64,000 bases of DNA from assembly GCA_031292355.1 (NCBI GenBank), contig JARLHI010000003.1, positions 310,001 to 374,000 on the forward strand, in the 5' to 3' direction. The notes beneath the pieces are model-generated. The model was not told the DNA's origin. It searched no databases and saw only the letters and a list, made by a program, of their open reading frames with translations. This document shows, piece by piece, positions 18,041-27,040 of the stretch. Origin of the DNA: Candidatus Obscuribacterales bacterium (GTDB taxonomy: Bacteria > Cyanobacteriota > Vampirovibrionia > Obscuribacterales > Obscuribacteraceae). Positions within the stretch are counted from its first letter, which is position 1. The number at the start of each line of letters is the position of its first letter. A program made the position numbers and the translations under genes.

Positions 18041-19659
18041 GGATTCCCTCTAGAGTTCCCACGACCAAGCAAATTCGAGCGCACGAAGCCTCGTATATAA
18101 AGCGCTCTGGCATCAACTGGGGACAGGTGCTCATGGAAATCGCCGGGCGTGACGCGGCCCAAATTGTTTTTGATTTCTGGAGCAGATCAACTGGCGAGGT
18201 CACAGTTTTTTGCGGGCGCGGTAATAACGGCGGCGATGGTATGGTCGTCGCTCGCTATCTGCATTTATGGGGAGTGCCTGTATCAGTCATTGTCATTCCA
18301 CCTAAAACTGAATCGAACGAAAGCGATTTTGCTATGAGCACAAGCGAAGCAAACGCTAACCGAGCTCTTGTTGAGAGTCTTGAGATACCAATTTCAATGG
18401 CCAATAAAATCCCCGCCTACAGCACAGCAAGTATTGTTGTGGACGCGCTTCTCGGCACAGGCATAGATAGAGCTGTCAGCGGCGACTACAAATCAGCAAT
18501 CGATTCAATTAACACCTTTAGCGCGCGCGTCATCGCTATAGATTTGCCGTCCGGTCTCAATTCTGATTCTGGCGAAATTATGGGCACGGCTGTGCGAGCA
18601 GATGCCACAGTGACATTTGGCTATCTCAAAAGCGGATTGCTCTGCGAGCCAGGGGCTGATCAAGCTGGTGACATCACTATCGTTGATATTGGTTTGCCTG
18701 ATATGGACGATGAAGAATCGCCAGTTATTCAGTTGAGTATGGCCGCTTACATACAAACCAAATTGCCGGTGCGTCCTGTAAATTCACACAAAGGCACATT
18801 TGGCACCGTTCTTACTGTAGCTGGCAGCCTCGGCATGATGGGCTCGACACTCCTAGCAAGCGAAAGCAGCCTGCGCGTTGGCGCGGGACTTGCACTGTTG
18901 GCGGTGCCGAAGTCACTTATTGCACAATTGCCACCAAAGGAAGTCATCTATAAACCACTGGCAGAAACCAAAGATCAGTCAATCAGCATGGAAGCGCTGA
19001 AATTCCTGGAAGAAGAGATAGACAAAGCTTCTTCGGTGATTCTTGGTCCTGGCATTTCTACCCAGGAAGAAACAGTTGAATTTGTGCAGACTTTTCTCAA
19101 AGACGTTTTGCTCACTTCCAAAAAACCTTGCATTATCGATGCCGATGCCTTGAATGCTATCTCTAAAAAGCCAGAAGTTCTAAATGGCAAGGGCTGCGAG
19201 ATAGTGCTCACACCGCATCCCAAGGAGCTGTCTCGTTTGCTGGGAGTCGATACAAAGGAGCTGCAAAAGAATCGCATCAAATCAGCTCTTGATGCTGCCC
19301 AGAAATTCAACTGCGTAGTTGTCTTAAAAGGATCGCGCACAATCATTGCCGATCCTGAAGGCAATATCTTCATCAACCCCACAGGAAATTCTGGCATGGC
19401 CACTGCTGGCGCTGGCGACGTTTTGTCGGGAGTAATAGGCGGTTTGCTGGCTCAAGGATTAAGCGCCATGGATGCCGCTGTAGTTGGCGTCTATGTGCAC
19501 GGCACAGCTGGAGACCTCGCTGCCGAAGACATCGGCGCAACTGGGATCATCGCCGGCGACATCTCGCACGCCATTCCTTTTGCCTTGACTCACATTCAAG
19601 AAGGCGATTGCAGCAATTTTGAAGAACAGCTGTTACACAAGCACAACGACAACAGTTAG
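18037..19659 (+). CDS. nnr: Bifunctional NAD(P)H-hydrate epimerase / dehydratase
   Basis: 540 residues, the normal length of the fused enzyme. The N-terminal YjeF epimerase domain (about 1-215) carries [19 protein letters not shown]. The C-terminal ribokinase-like dehydratase domain (about 230-530) carries [20 protein letters not shown] and [25 protein letters not shown]. It repairs hydrated NADH and NADPH: the epimerase equilibrates the R and S forms and the ADP- or ATP-dependent dehydratase restores the cofactor. Four-base overlap with the OppD-type gene indicates co-translation; this order looks like chance coupling. Confidence 0.95.
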   Translation: MRIPSRVPTTKQIRAHEASYIKRSGINWGQVLMEIAGRDAAQIVFDFWSRSTGEVTVFCGRGNNGGDGMVVARYLHLWGVPVSVIVIPPKTESNESDFAMSTSEANANRALVESLEIPISMANKIPAYSTASIVVDALLGTGIDRAVSGDYKSAIDSINTFSARVIAIDLPSGLNSDSGEIMGTAVRADATVTFGYLKSGLLCEPGADQAGDITIVDIGLPDMDDEESPVIQLSMAAYIQTKLPVRPVNSHKGTFGTVLTVAGSLGMMGSTLLASESSLRVGAGLALLAVPKSLIAQLPPKEVIYKPLAETKDQSISMEALKFLEEEIDKASSVILGPGISTQEETVEFVQTFLKDVLLTSKKPCIIDADALNAISKKPEVLNGKGCEIVLTPHPKELSRLLGVDTKELQKNRIKSALDAAQKFNCVVVLKGSRTIIADPEGNIFINPTGNSGMATAGAGDVLSGVIGGLLAQGLSAMDAAVVGVYVHGTAGDLAAEDIGATGIIAGDISHAIPFALTHIQEGDCSNFEEQLLHKHNDNS

Positions 19660-19662
19660 CTC

Positions 19663-20199
19663 TTAGAAGAAGCGGTGTAACATACCGCCGATGCCGCCCT
19701 GCTGTCCTTGGGCGTACTGTTGATTCTGCCAGTTATTGCCCATCTGTTGATAATTAGCCTGGTTGCCCTGAGTCCACGGTGGTGGCGCGCCATAGCCACC
19801 ATTTTGACTTTGAGCCCAGTTGTGATGGTGCGAAAAGCCACCATTGTTGTAACCATATGCGTTGTTGTTATAGCCGTTGCCATAACCCGAGTTGTGCATA
19901 AGAGTGCCTTGATTCATATTTTGAACACCCTGCATCTGAGCACCCAGCTGTTGACGCTGCCATCCATTGATATGACCACCATTCATTGCCCGGTCCATTT
20001 GTGACTGCTGAGCTGTTTGATAAACTCTGTTTTCCATCTGCACGGCTTGAGCTGGCGAGATCTGACCGCGGTTCATTTCGTTTTGAATATTCCGTGCCTG
20101 GCTATCCAAAGCTTGCTGGACATTATCGGCAGATGCTGCCGCAAAGCCGTTACCTAGTAAAAAGCCCAATACTACTGCCGCTTTGCAATTCAGACGCAT
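19663..20199 (-). CDS. Exported Asn/Gln/Gly-rich protein
   Basis: 178 residues. Signal peptide at about 1-24 (VVLGFLLGNGFAAASA). The middle (30-85) is helical with NEMNRGQISPAQAVQMENRV and a second related QMDRAMNGGHINGWQRQQL. The C-terminal half is low-complexity, rich in N, Y, G and Q. Such disordered tails occur in surface or adhesive proteins. No catalytic motif. It faces the end of the nnr gene with only 3 bases between. Confidence 0.6.
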   Translation of the reverse strand: MRLNCKAAVVLGFLLGNGFAAASADNVQQALDSQARNIQNEMNRGQISPAQAVQMENRVYQTAQQSQMDRAMNGGHINGWQRQQLGAQMQGVQNMNQGTLMHNSGYGNGYNNNAYGYNNGGFSHHHNWAQSQNGGYGAPPPWTQGNQANYQQMGNNWQNQQYAQGQQGGIGGMLHRFF

Positions 20200-20282
20200 A
20201 GAAATTCCTCATTCGTAAATAGGTAGACGTTGACGAGCCCCAAATGGTTCAAAGTCGACAATTAAAAGTGCCCATATTTGGA

Positions 20283-21239
20283 TTAAATGTCGAACAAGCT
20301 TTCTGTAAATGACAACGTCCCTTGTTCCACAGACAATACGCCGGTAATGCCCAAAGGTAAAGGCAGAACATTTACCGAATCGCCGAACGGCAAACCAAAA
20401 CAAGCAACTTTCTTCAAATCGGTCAGGCGTTCAAAAAAAAGATCTTCCCACGAAAGTACACTTCTTGAGCCGCGCGGACCGCAACCTGAAAAGTGACCAA
20501 AAGCTAGACCTTTGACTTTTTTCAAGATGCCAGATATGTCCAGATTGGTGAACCAGCGGTCGAGACTGTCGTTACGTTCTTCTATATCGTCAAGGCATAA
20601 AATTACATCAGTTAGATCAGGCATGTAAGGCGTGCCCATCAATGAAATGAGGGCATTTAAATTGGCACCAATTACGGTACCAGTGACTTTGCCCGCTCCG
20701 CTGGTTAAGCAGCAGGGCCGAGTCGTGCCCCCCAACGAAGACGCGCTCAGTTGCCAGTCTTTGCAGGGCGATGTCATCGCCAGCTGAAAAGATTTTAGCG
20801 CTTCCACAGATGCTATTTGATCCAGATTTGGTCCGTAGCAGGAGACCAGATTTGTTTTAGAGAATATGCCGAGCATCAATGAAGTTATTTCGTCTGCGCC
20901 AACGAAAATTTTTGGATTGCGCGCAATCAAGTCATAGTCGAGACCATCGAGAAGGCGCAGTGAACCATAGCCGCCGGTAACGGAAAAAATCCCAGCGACT
21001 TTTGGATCGGCAAAAAACTGGTGGATATCTTGCAGACGTTCTTGATCGGTACCAGCAAGATAGCCGTTGATATTCAGAACATTCTTGCCGACTTCAGGGA
21101 CAAAGCCCATTTCTTCGACACAGGCTATGGCTTTGACTAAAACAGAACGTTCATAAGGTCGGCTGGCTGGGCACACAAGCCCAACTCTATCTCCCTTTTT
21201 CAGCATTGCTGGCTTCAGCACTTTTCCGCGTGCACTCAC
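20283..21239 (-). CDS. S66 LD-carboxypeptidase-like protein lacking the catalytic triad
   Basis: 318 residues from GTG 21239, overlapping the stop of the upstream paralog by four bases. It has the full S66 fold: LKKGDRVGLVCPAS, GTDQERLQDIHQFFADPKVAGIF, and LPLPLGITG near the end. All three catalytic positions are changed relative to the paralog. The serine of GFSDIT becomes Asp116 (GADEIT), the acidic residue Glu219 becomes Asp217 (CLDDIEE), and the histidine of RFGHG becomes Asp287 (PFGDS). Probably a pseudoenzyme or one with changed activity, perhaps partnering the active copy (inference). Confidence 0.85.
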   Translation of the reverse strand: MSARGKVLKPAMLKKGDRVGLVCPASRPYERSVLVKAIACVEEMGFVPEVGKNVLNINGYLAGTDQERLQDIHQFFADPKVAGIFSVTGGYGSLRLLDGLDYDLIARNPKIFVGADEITSLMLGIFSKTNLVSCYGPNLDQIASVEALKSFQLAMTSPCKDWQLSASSLGGTTRPCCLTSGAGKVTGTVIGANLNALISLMGTPYMPDLTDVILCLDDIEERNDSLDRWFTNLDISGILKKVKGLAFGHFSGCGPRGSRSVLSWEDLFFERLTDLKKVACFGLPFGDSVNVLPLPLGITGVLSVEQGTLSFTESLFDI

Positions 21240-22216
21240 AGCGTCGCCCCCTCATCTATACGAAAGCGAACGTCTTTGTGAGAACACTCGAGCGTTGCCA
21301 TCACTCCTAGTGGCAGGGTGAATTTTTCAGAACCATGGCCAAACCGCAGACCAAATACAATCGGAATACCCAATTTCCCCAATCGATCGCGCAAGACAGT
21401 TTCTAAGCTCTGATTGATATTAAAGCGTCTTCTGCGACTGCTGCCTGGACGACAATCAACACACTCGCCAACAAGAATTCCTGCGGCTTTCTGCAATTTT
21501 CCAGCAAGCAGCAGTTGCGTCAACATGCGATCGACGCAGTGTGGATCCTCTCCAACTTCTTCGATGAAGAGTATTTTGCCTTCGGTTTGAATTTCAAAAG
21601 GAGTGCCCATAAGCTGACGGATTAAAGTCAAAGAGCCGCCAGTGAGAGGACCTTTGCCAAACCCTTCAGAAATAACAACGCGAGTGGGCGGATACTGTGG
21701 CTGCCAGATATTGGCCGGAATAGGGTCCACAATCAAACCCAGTGGCTCACGCTTGAACACGGCTTTCTTGAAATAGTGAAATGTATAAGCAGACTCAAAA
21801 AAGAGTCCAGCAGTTGGTCCGTGAAAAACTACCATGTCGGTGCGCTGATGAATGGCGATGAGCAGAGCGGTGATATCGCTAAAGCCCATGAAAATTTTGG
21901 GATGCCTTTTTAGCATCTCGAAATCAATGTGCGGTAACAATCCAGCCGAGCTATTGCCTCCACGCAACGAAAATACGGCTGCGACTTGGGGATCGCTCCA
22001 GATCTGATGAAGGTCATCAAGACGCTCTTGTTCTGTGCCTGCATGATCGCCACGCTGGCAAAAAACGTTTTTGCCAAGCTTTACTTTCAAGCCAAGCTTA
22101 TCTAGCCAAGACACTGTGAACTCAACATGAGATTCTTCGGCCAACGGACTGGATGGCGCAATGATCCCAACAAGATCTCCCTTCTTTAGAGCCCTGGGTT
22201 TGATCAAATTATTCAC
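21236..22216 (-). CDS. LD-carboxypeptidase, S66 family (LdcA-like)
   Basis: 326 residues from GTG 22216. The S66 triad is visible: Ser113 in MGFSDITALL, Glu219 in KILFIEEVGED, His294 in LRFGHGSEKFTLPLG. Family members remove the terminal D-Ala from murein tetrapeptides during peptidoglycan recycling; the related MccF group hydrolyses microcin C7. No signal peptide is evident, fitting a cytoplasmic recycling enzyme. It heads a two-gene operon with the triad-less paralog. Confidence 0.9.
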   Translation of the reverse strand: MNNLIKPRALKKGDLVGIIAPSSPLAEESHVEFTVSWLDKLGLKVKLGKNVFCQRGDHAGTEQERLDDLHQIWSDPQVAAVFSLRGGNSSAGLLPHIDFEMLKRHPKIFMGFSDITALLIAIHQRTDMVVFHGPTAGLFFESAYTFHYFKKAVFKREPLGLIVDPIPANIWQPQYPPTRVVISEGFGKGPLTGGSLTLIRQLMGTPFEIQTEGKILFIEEVGEDPHCVDRMLTQLLLAGKLQKAAGILVGECVDCRPGSSRRRRFNINQSLETVLRDRLGKLGIPIVFGLRFGHGSEKFTLPLGVMATLECSHKDVRFRIDEGATL

Positions 22217-22406
22217 GGTTGATTCTTATCGCTTTCTTCAATCGCTGACAGCACATACGGCGCGAGCTTAACGGCGGGTTAATTGTAACCCATTAATTGT
22301 CTTCGCGCGTTCAGGATTGCGCTTGCAAGCTGACTGGACTGAGGGTCCACTGCTATAGTTAAGCAAGATCTATCAGTTGAGGCAAGCAGGCTAGTCAGGA
22401 GTAATG

Positions 22407-23570
22407 ATGCTGCAAACGGAAGTCAATCTCACCCAATCTGACACTTTCTCTCTATTTACGGCAGCTCAATTGGAATGGCTGAACAAAGCCAGGCGCTTCG
22501 CCGATACCATACCCCTTGCCGACTGTCTTAAGTCCGACAGTGAAAACGTTTTCCGTCGCGATTTGTTTGAAGCGGCTTGTAAACAAGGTTTTGGGTCACT
22601 TCCTTTCCCTGATACCTATGGTGGTTCGGGCGGCGACTACATCAGTTTCGTCTTGATCAATGAAGAATTTGCAAGACGCTGCATGCCTTTCATGAGTTCA
22701 CTTGGAGTGCATGTCCTCTGTCAAGAGCCGGTATCGCGCTTTGGCACTCATGAGCAAAAAGAGAAGTACCTGCGTCCTTCAGCATCTGGTCTATTTCTTG
22801 CCGCTTTCGGTCTAACCGAGCCCGCTGCAGGGTCTGATACCGCGGCCCTTGAAACGACTGCCCGTCTAGAATCAGATCACTATGTCCTCAACGGCACCAA
22901 AACATTCATTACCAGTGGTGGCTCTGCCAATTATTTCATTGTCATGGCCAGACTTGCCGATGCCGGTATCACAGCCTTCATCGTTGACAAAGAAAGCAAA
23001 GGTTTTGAAATCGGTCAAAAATTCGATATGCTCGGCATGCGTGGATATGCCACCTGCGAGCTGGTCTTTTCCGACTGCATTGTGCCTAAAGAGAACTTGC
23101 TTGGTATGCACGGCGAAGGACGAAAAGTAGCTTTATCTAGTTTGGCCAAAGGGCGCGTCACCATCGCCGCTCAAGCGACTGGTTGGGCTCAAGGCGCCCT
23201 CGACACGGTGGTAACACTATTAAAAGAGCGCGTCAAAAAAGGCGAAATCAAAGTCGACGAATTAGAGACATGCAAATATCTGCTGGGCGATTTAGCGACA
23301 AGAGTGGCTTCAGCACGAGCACTGACTCATCAAGCAGCTTACGCCATTGACCGCGGAGCAGTGGATGTGACGCTTGCAGGCATGGCTAAAATTCAAGCCA
23401 CCGACACAGCCATGCATGTCGCCACTGAAGCCCTATCACTTGCCGGCAAATTTGGTGCTGAACCAGATCTATTGCTGGAGCGCATCTTCAGAGACGCAAA
23501 AGCTGGACAAATCTATGAAGGAACAAATCAGATCCAGCGCATGCTGATTGCGAGAAGTCTGATCAAATGA
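22407..23570 (+). CDS. Acyl-CoA dehydrogenase
   Basis: 387 residues. ATG 22407 has AGGAG 5 bases upstream; ATG 22404 is too close to it. The family signatures are all there: FGLTEPAAGSDTAAL (FAD and substrate contact), the middle beta domain, and GQIYEGTNQIQRMLIARSLIK, where the glutamate is the usual catalytic base of short- and medium-chain enzymes. It oxidises acyl-CoA to trans-2-enoyl-CoA, passing electrons to ETF. Coupled to the next gene by an ATGA overlap. Confidence 0.95.
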   Translation: MLQTEVNLTQSDTFSLFTAAQLEWLNKARRFADTIPLADCLKSDSENVFRRDLFEAACKQGFGSLPFPDTYGGSGGDYISFVLINEEFARRCMPFMSSLGVHVLCQEPVSRFGTHEQKEKYLRPSASGLFLAAFGLTEPAAGSDTAALETTARLESDHYVLNGTKTFITSGGSANYFIVMARLADAGITAFIVDKESKGFEIGQKFDMLGMRGYATCELVFSDCIVPKENLLGMHGEGRKVALSSLAKGRVTIAAQATGWAQGALDTVVTLLKERVKKGEIKVDELETCKYLLGDLATRVASARALTHQAAYAIDRGAVDVTLAGMAKIQATDTAMHVATEALSLAGKFGAEPDLLLERIFRDAKAGQIYEGTNQIQRMLIARSLIK

Positions 23571-24085
23571 CAAACATCGTCGAACTAGAACACAAAGCCG
23601 TCGCATTAGAAAAGAAAGTCGAGCAGATTCATAAATCTCTGGAGTCACACTCACTTGCACCGGTGGTAGTACTAGCCCTTAACGCATTGGCGATTGCTCT
23701 AATTGGATACTATTTCACACCGATTGTCGCTTGCAAGGTTCTTTTTGTCGAAATTACGGTGATTCTCAGCCTGCTCTGCCTCCTCATAGTGCTGTTTAAC
23801 CGCATAATCCAAAACGAATTGATCCACCTAGAGGTACTGGCCATTCAGGGGCAAGATGAAGCGCGACAAGGTTTAAGGCAAGGGCGACACGCACTGCAGC
23901 TAATCAGTAAAAAGATGGACGAAACGTTTCATCCTCAAGAAGATACAATGCACGAGCTATATTCAAATCTTATGCCGATGGTGCAGTTATTCATTACCAA
24001 GGAGAAGAACTTGCTTCGCTGGGGGCATCTCAGCTGGAGAGTAGCAAACAACGTTATCAGCATCCTCAATGCGAGAACAAAATAA
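23567..24085 (+). CDS. Two-helix membrane protein of unknown function
   Basis: 172 residues. A coiled-coil-like N-terminus (ELEHKAVALEKKVEQIHKSLE) is followed by two hydrophobic helices at about 30-48 and 56-77, then a soluble helical tail. ATG overlaps the stop of the acyl-CoA dehydrogenase gene, and the prenyl synthase gene follows after 9 bases, so all are probably one transcript. I do not recognise the family. Confidence 0.65.
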   Translation: MTNIVELEHKAVALEKKVEQIHKSLESHSLAPVVVLALNALAIALIGYYFTPIVACKVLFVEITVILSLLCLLIVLFNRIIQNELIHLEVLAIQGQDEARQGLRQGRHALQLISKKMDETFHPQEDTMHELYSNLMPMVQLFITKEKNLLRWGHLSWRVANNVISILNARTK

Positions 24086-24094
24086 AGCCCAGTC

Positions 24095-25078
24095 ATGTCT
24101 TCAATCAAAGCGTCCAAATTGTCATCTGCAACATTCGACTTCGAACAATACGTGCTCGACTGCAAAACGCAAATCGAGCATAGCCTCGACTTGTGGATGA
24201 AGCCTCATGAACCGGAGATTCTCTGGGAGTCCATGCGCTACTCAGTGCTATCTGGTGGCAAAAGATTGCGCGCAATTTTGTGTATGGCCGCTGCCGAAGC
24301 CTGCAGCAAAGACAGAGAGACCGCTCGCAAAGCAGTTATGCCTTGCGCAGCAGCAATTGAAATCGTGCACGCCATGAGTTTGATTCATGACGATTTGCCT
24401 TGTATGGATAACGATGACCTGAGACGGGGCAAGCCAACAAATCATAAAGTTTTCGGCGAAGCTCTGGCACTGCTGGCTGGCGACGCGCTATTGATGCTCG
24501 CTCTCGAGATACTGTTAGATCGCAGTGACGCTTCAGTAACGCCGAAGAACGTTATGGCTGTGGCCAGCGAACTGACTCGGGCAGCAGGGGCCCTCGGCAT
24601 GGTGGGCGGACAGGTGCTGGATCTCAGCTACACAGGGCAGGGCATCGAGCGAACAAATGCCTTCAAAGCGCTTGACAATATTGCAATTGATGAAGCGATC
24701 CTTGGCACCATTCATAAAAAGAAAACCGGCGCCATGATTCGATTTTCAGCTTGGTCCGGGGCAAAACTAGCTTCAGCAAACGAGAAGCAATTAAGCACAA
24801 TCTCAGAATTTGGTGACATACTCGGTCTGGCTTTTCAGATTGCAGACGATCTTTTAGACGTTACAGGCGACGTCACCACACTTGGCAAAACCCCAGGCAA
24901 GGATGAAGCAAGTCAAAAAGCGACATGGGTACGAGTTTTTGGAGTGGAAAAATCTCAATCGAGATTGGAAGCTTTGGAAAAGAAAGGGCTTGAACTGATT
25001 TCAGCTGCTGACTTCAATGCTGATGCCGTGCCCGCCTTAGCAGCCATCTTGAACTATGCGATTCACCGCAAAAATTAG
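24095..25078 (+). CDS. Polyprenyl (farnesyl/geranylgeranyl) diphosphate synthase
   Basis: 327 residues. Both aspartate-rich motifs of trans-prenyltransferases are present: SLIHDDLPCMDNDDLRRGKPTNH (FARM, with the two-residue insert typical of bacterial FPP/GGPP synthases) and QIADDLLDVTGD (SARM). KRLRAILCMAAAEA sits near the N-terminus. It condenses IPP with allylic diphosphates to make C15 or C20 chains for lipids, quinones and carrier lipids. In the same run as the acyl-CoA dehydrogenase and the DUF212 gene. Confidence 0.94.
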   Translation: MSSIKASKLSSATFDFEQYVLDCKTQIEHSLDLWMKPHEPEILWESMRYSVLSGGKRLRAILCMAAAEACSKDRETARKAVMPCAAAIEIVHAMSLIHDDLPCMDNDDLRRGKPTNHKVFGEALALLAGDALLMLALEILLDRSDASVTPKNVMAVASELTRAAGALGMVGGQVLDLSYTGQGIERTNAFKALDNIAIDEAILGTIHKKKTGAMIRFSAWSGAKLASANEKQLSTISEFGDILGLAFQIADDLLDVTGDVTTLGKTPGKDEASQKATWVRVFGVEKSQSRLEALEKKGLELISAADFNADAVPALAAILNYAIHRKN

Positions 25079-25095
25079 GAGTTAGAACTACGCGC

Positions 25096-25671
25096 ATGGA
25101 TTTATCCAGCCTCTCCTGTCACTTGATAACCACTTTTGCTGACAGCGCCAGCCAGACGTTTTTGTCGGGACCGCCAGCTATGAGCAGCCAGCTTGCTTCT
25201 CCAGACACAAGAGGGTGGCAGGTCGTCATCGTTACTATCCTCAGTAGCTTTCTCGCTCAATCTATAAAGATAGTAACCAAGCTTTTGAAAACCGGGAAAC
25301 TCGACCTGCGAATGGTGGCAAAAACAGGCGGGATGCCTTCCAGTCACAGCTGCTGCACCATGGGCATGGCCGTCTCGGTTGGGCTGATTGAAGGCTTCAA
25401 CAGCGTCTCGTTCGCCATTGCCCTATGCCTTGCCTTCATCGTTATGTACGACGCAGCAGGTGTTCGTCGCACGGTTGGCTTGCAGGCAAAGGTGCTCAAC
25501 GAGATGATGACTGAGCTATTTTCTGACCATCCACGCTTGTCAACTGAACGCATTAAAGAATTCCTAGGACACACACCGAAGGAAGTCTTCGTCGGAGCGA
25601 TACTCGGATCGGTCATTGCCTATGCGTTCAACCTCTTGGCCATGACTCAGTTTCTGCATATTCTGCATTAG
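25096..25671 (+). CDS. Divergent PAP2 family (DUF212) membrane protein
   Basis: 191 residues. It has the DUF212 hallmarks: AQSIKI, the TGGMPSSHSCCTMGMA phosphatase-like motif, YDAAGVRRTVGLQAKVLN, and a terminal LGHTPKEVFVGAILG. Five hydrophobic helices are expected. Members resemble acid phosphatases of the PAP2 type but act on unknown lipid phosphates; placement after a prenyl diphosphate synthase hints at isoprenoid phosphates (inference). The first 28 residues exceed the usual length, so ATG 25180 may be the true start. Confidence 0.88.
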   Translation: MDLSSLSCHLITTFADSASQTFLSGPPAMSSQLASPDTRGWQVVIVTILSSFLAQSIKIVTKLLKTGKLDLRMVAKTGGMPSSHSCCTMGMAVSVGLIEGFNSVSFAIALCLAFIVMYDAAGVRRTVGLQAKVLNEMMTELFSDHPRLSTERIKEFLGHTPKEVFVGAILGSVIAYAFNLLAMTQFLHILH

Positions 25672-26063
25672 TTGTAAGGCACCGCAAACGCACCACAGAA
25701 TGAAAAGAGTGTAATACATGACTTCCAGTCATTCCTGTAACTTTGCTATATAATCAAGGTCTTGGAAAGGGTTGCCAGGATCACTCCAGGAAGAACAAAT
25801 CAATATTGGATTACCTGGATGATTAAGTAGGAGTAATTTTCTACAGCTACGATACGCACGATTCAACATTGGCGAGTACGAGCGAGCGGTCCTTAATCAA
25901 GCCATTGAATAACAATGGTAAGAGCGTTGGAAGAGAGAAAAAGAGATTAGCGAAAGCTGTCGAATTTAATAAGCAAGTTTCTGGCTTGCAAAACAAAAAA
26001 ACTATCATCAGGTTCCGTTCTTTTAGAAAAGGAGGAAAGGCAGAGAATCATCAGGAAATACTT
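25672..26063 (+). promoter_or_regulatory. Long leader upstream of the tandem RHH-like gene
   Basis: No convincing protein gene in about 390 bases; an open frame beginning TTG 25869 lacks a ribosome-binding site. An extended -10 candidate (TG-C-TATATA at 25744-25752, overlapping a TATAAT at 25749-25754) could start a transcript with an unusually long 5' leader of about 300 bases. Possible stem arms include GTAG/CTAC around 25830 to 25845. Confidence 0.4.
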
Positions 26064-26096
26064 ATGCGAAAGAGTTTTCTTGCTGCCGCAAACTAA
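26064..26096 (+). CDS. Possible 10-residue leader peptide
   Basis: ATG 26064 with AGGA seven bases upstream reads MRKSFLAAAN and stops (TAA 26094-26096) immediately before the ATG of the next gene. That next gene has no Shine-Dalgarno of its own. Its translation could therefore depend on ribosomes ending here, as in a coupling or attenuation leader. The same frame is open upstream to 25869, so a longer protein is possible. Confidence 0.4.
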   Translation: MRKSFLAAAN

Positions 26097-26678
26097 ATGA
26101 ATACAACGGTCCAAACAAACACTCCCGTGACCACAAAGACTACTTCGCCGCGCAGATCGCGCTTCCCTGGCAAAGAGTCCGGTTCGGTTTCGTTCAATTT
26201 GACCGCTCTCGGACGTCAGTTGCTCAAAGAGCAAGCTGCATCCGCTGGTGTTTCGAATGGTGACTACGTCGAAATGCTCATTCGTGAGCGTGCCGGCCAA
26301 CCGCCTTTGAGATTGCCTGCGTCAGCGAAACAAACTGGTCCTAAAGGTGGTGCTAAGTCGTTCTTCTTCGGCAAAAACCGTGGAACCACGACAGCAGTAT
26401 GTGTCACACCAATGGCACATCGCTTATTGGACGAACAAGTTGCTGCTTCTCGCATGAGTCGCGGTGATTATATCGAATACTTGCTCCGCGAAAAAGCTGG
26501 AGTAATTGACGAAATCTCCGTAGCCCCAGGCGCACCTGTAGCCGCTGTAGCTCCTGCTGCAATCGTAACTCCAGTTGCACCGCAAACCTCATTTGCACCA
26601 CCAGTAGAGCAATCTATTGAAGCTGCTTATGTTGCACCAATCGCCCCTGTAACTCCTGACTGGAATCCAGCTCAGTAG
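26097..26678 (+). CDS. Protein with two ribbon-helix-helix-like modules
   Basis: 193 residues. Two related segments (about 29-67 and 98-135) each run strand-helix-helix: SVSFNLTALGRQLLKEQAA with SNGDYVEMLIRERAG, and TAVCVTPMAHRLLDEQVAA with SRGDYIEYLLREKAG. This matches the ribbon-helix-helix plan of small DNA-binding repressors, here duplicated in one chain so that a single polypeptide could form the usual dimeric unit. The tail (140-193) is Ala/Pro/Val-rich. The DNA-binding role is inferred from the fold plan; HicB just downstream has a similar module. A terminator follows. Confidence 0.6.
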   Translation: MNTTVQTNTPVTTKTTSPRRSRFPGKESGSVSFNLTALGRQLLKEQAASAGVSNGDYVEMLIRERAGQPPLRLPASAKQTGPKGGAKSFFFGKNRGTTTAVCVTPMAHRLLDEQVAASRMSRGDYIEYLLREKAGVIDEISVAPGAPVAAVAPAAIVTPVAPQTSFAPPVEQSIEAAYVAPIAPVTPDWNPAQ

Positions 26679-26702
26679 AATCAGGTTAGATTCCTCCTTT
26701 AA

Positions 26703-26731
26703 AGGGCCCCTGCTTTGGCGGGGGCTTTTTT
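26703..26731 (+). terminator. Rho-independent terminator
   Basis: A GC-rich hairpin (GCCCC...GGGGGC, with a TTT-containing loop) followed by seven T residues, 25 bases past the stop of the tandem RHH-like gene. Confidence 0.85.
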
Positions 26732-26845
26732 ATTGGGAATCGTCGTCTTTATGCTGAAGATTATTCTCGGCCAGCCGCTGTGCACCCCCTAATTGACGAA
26801 TACAGAAAAATCGATTAATGTGTATTTAGCCCATGAGGAAATTCG

Positions 26846-27040
26846 ATGGTTAAAGCGATGAACCTCAGAGAATTCGAAAAGTTGATCGCTTCGCATGGCT
26901 GCCGATTAATACCGTCAAAAAAGCATCATGTTGTAGAAACCAAAACAGGTGAATATGTTTGTCGCTTAGCGATTAAACATCCGGCAAAAATAGTTCTTGC
27001 TTGCTATGTCTCAGATTTTTTGAAAAGCGTGAAACCATGA
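26846..27040 (+). CDS. HicA-like toxin of a type II toxin-antitoxin pair
   Basis: 64 residues, the normal HicA size. GAGGA lies six bases before ATG 26846. The layout fits the double-stranded RNA-binding-like HicA fold: an N-terminal helix (LREFEKLIASHGCRLI), then KKHHVVE with the conserved histidine that HicA toxins use to cleave mRNA. A strand and a C-terminal helix follow. The match is divergent. Its stop overlaps the start of the HicB-like gene (ATGA), the usual toxin-antitoxin arrangement. Confidence 0.62.
   Translation: MVKAMNLREFEKLIASHGCRLIPSKKHHVVETKTGEYVCRLAIKHPAKIVLACYVSDFLKSVKP

Noticed and set aside
25869..26096. 75-residue open frame before the tandem RHH-like gene
   Set aside because: TTG start without a ribosome-binding site; only its last 10 codons have a proper start, so it is treated as a leader peptide candidate.
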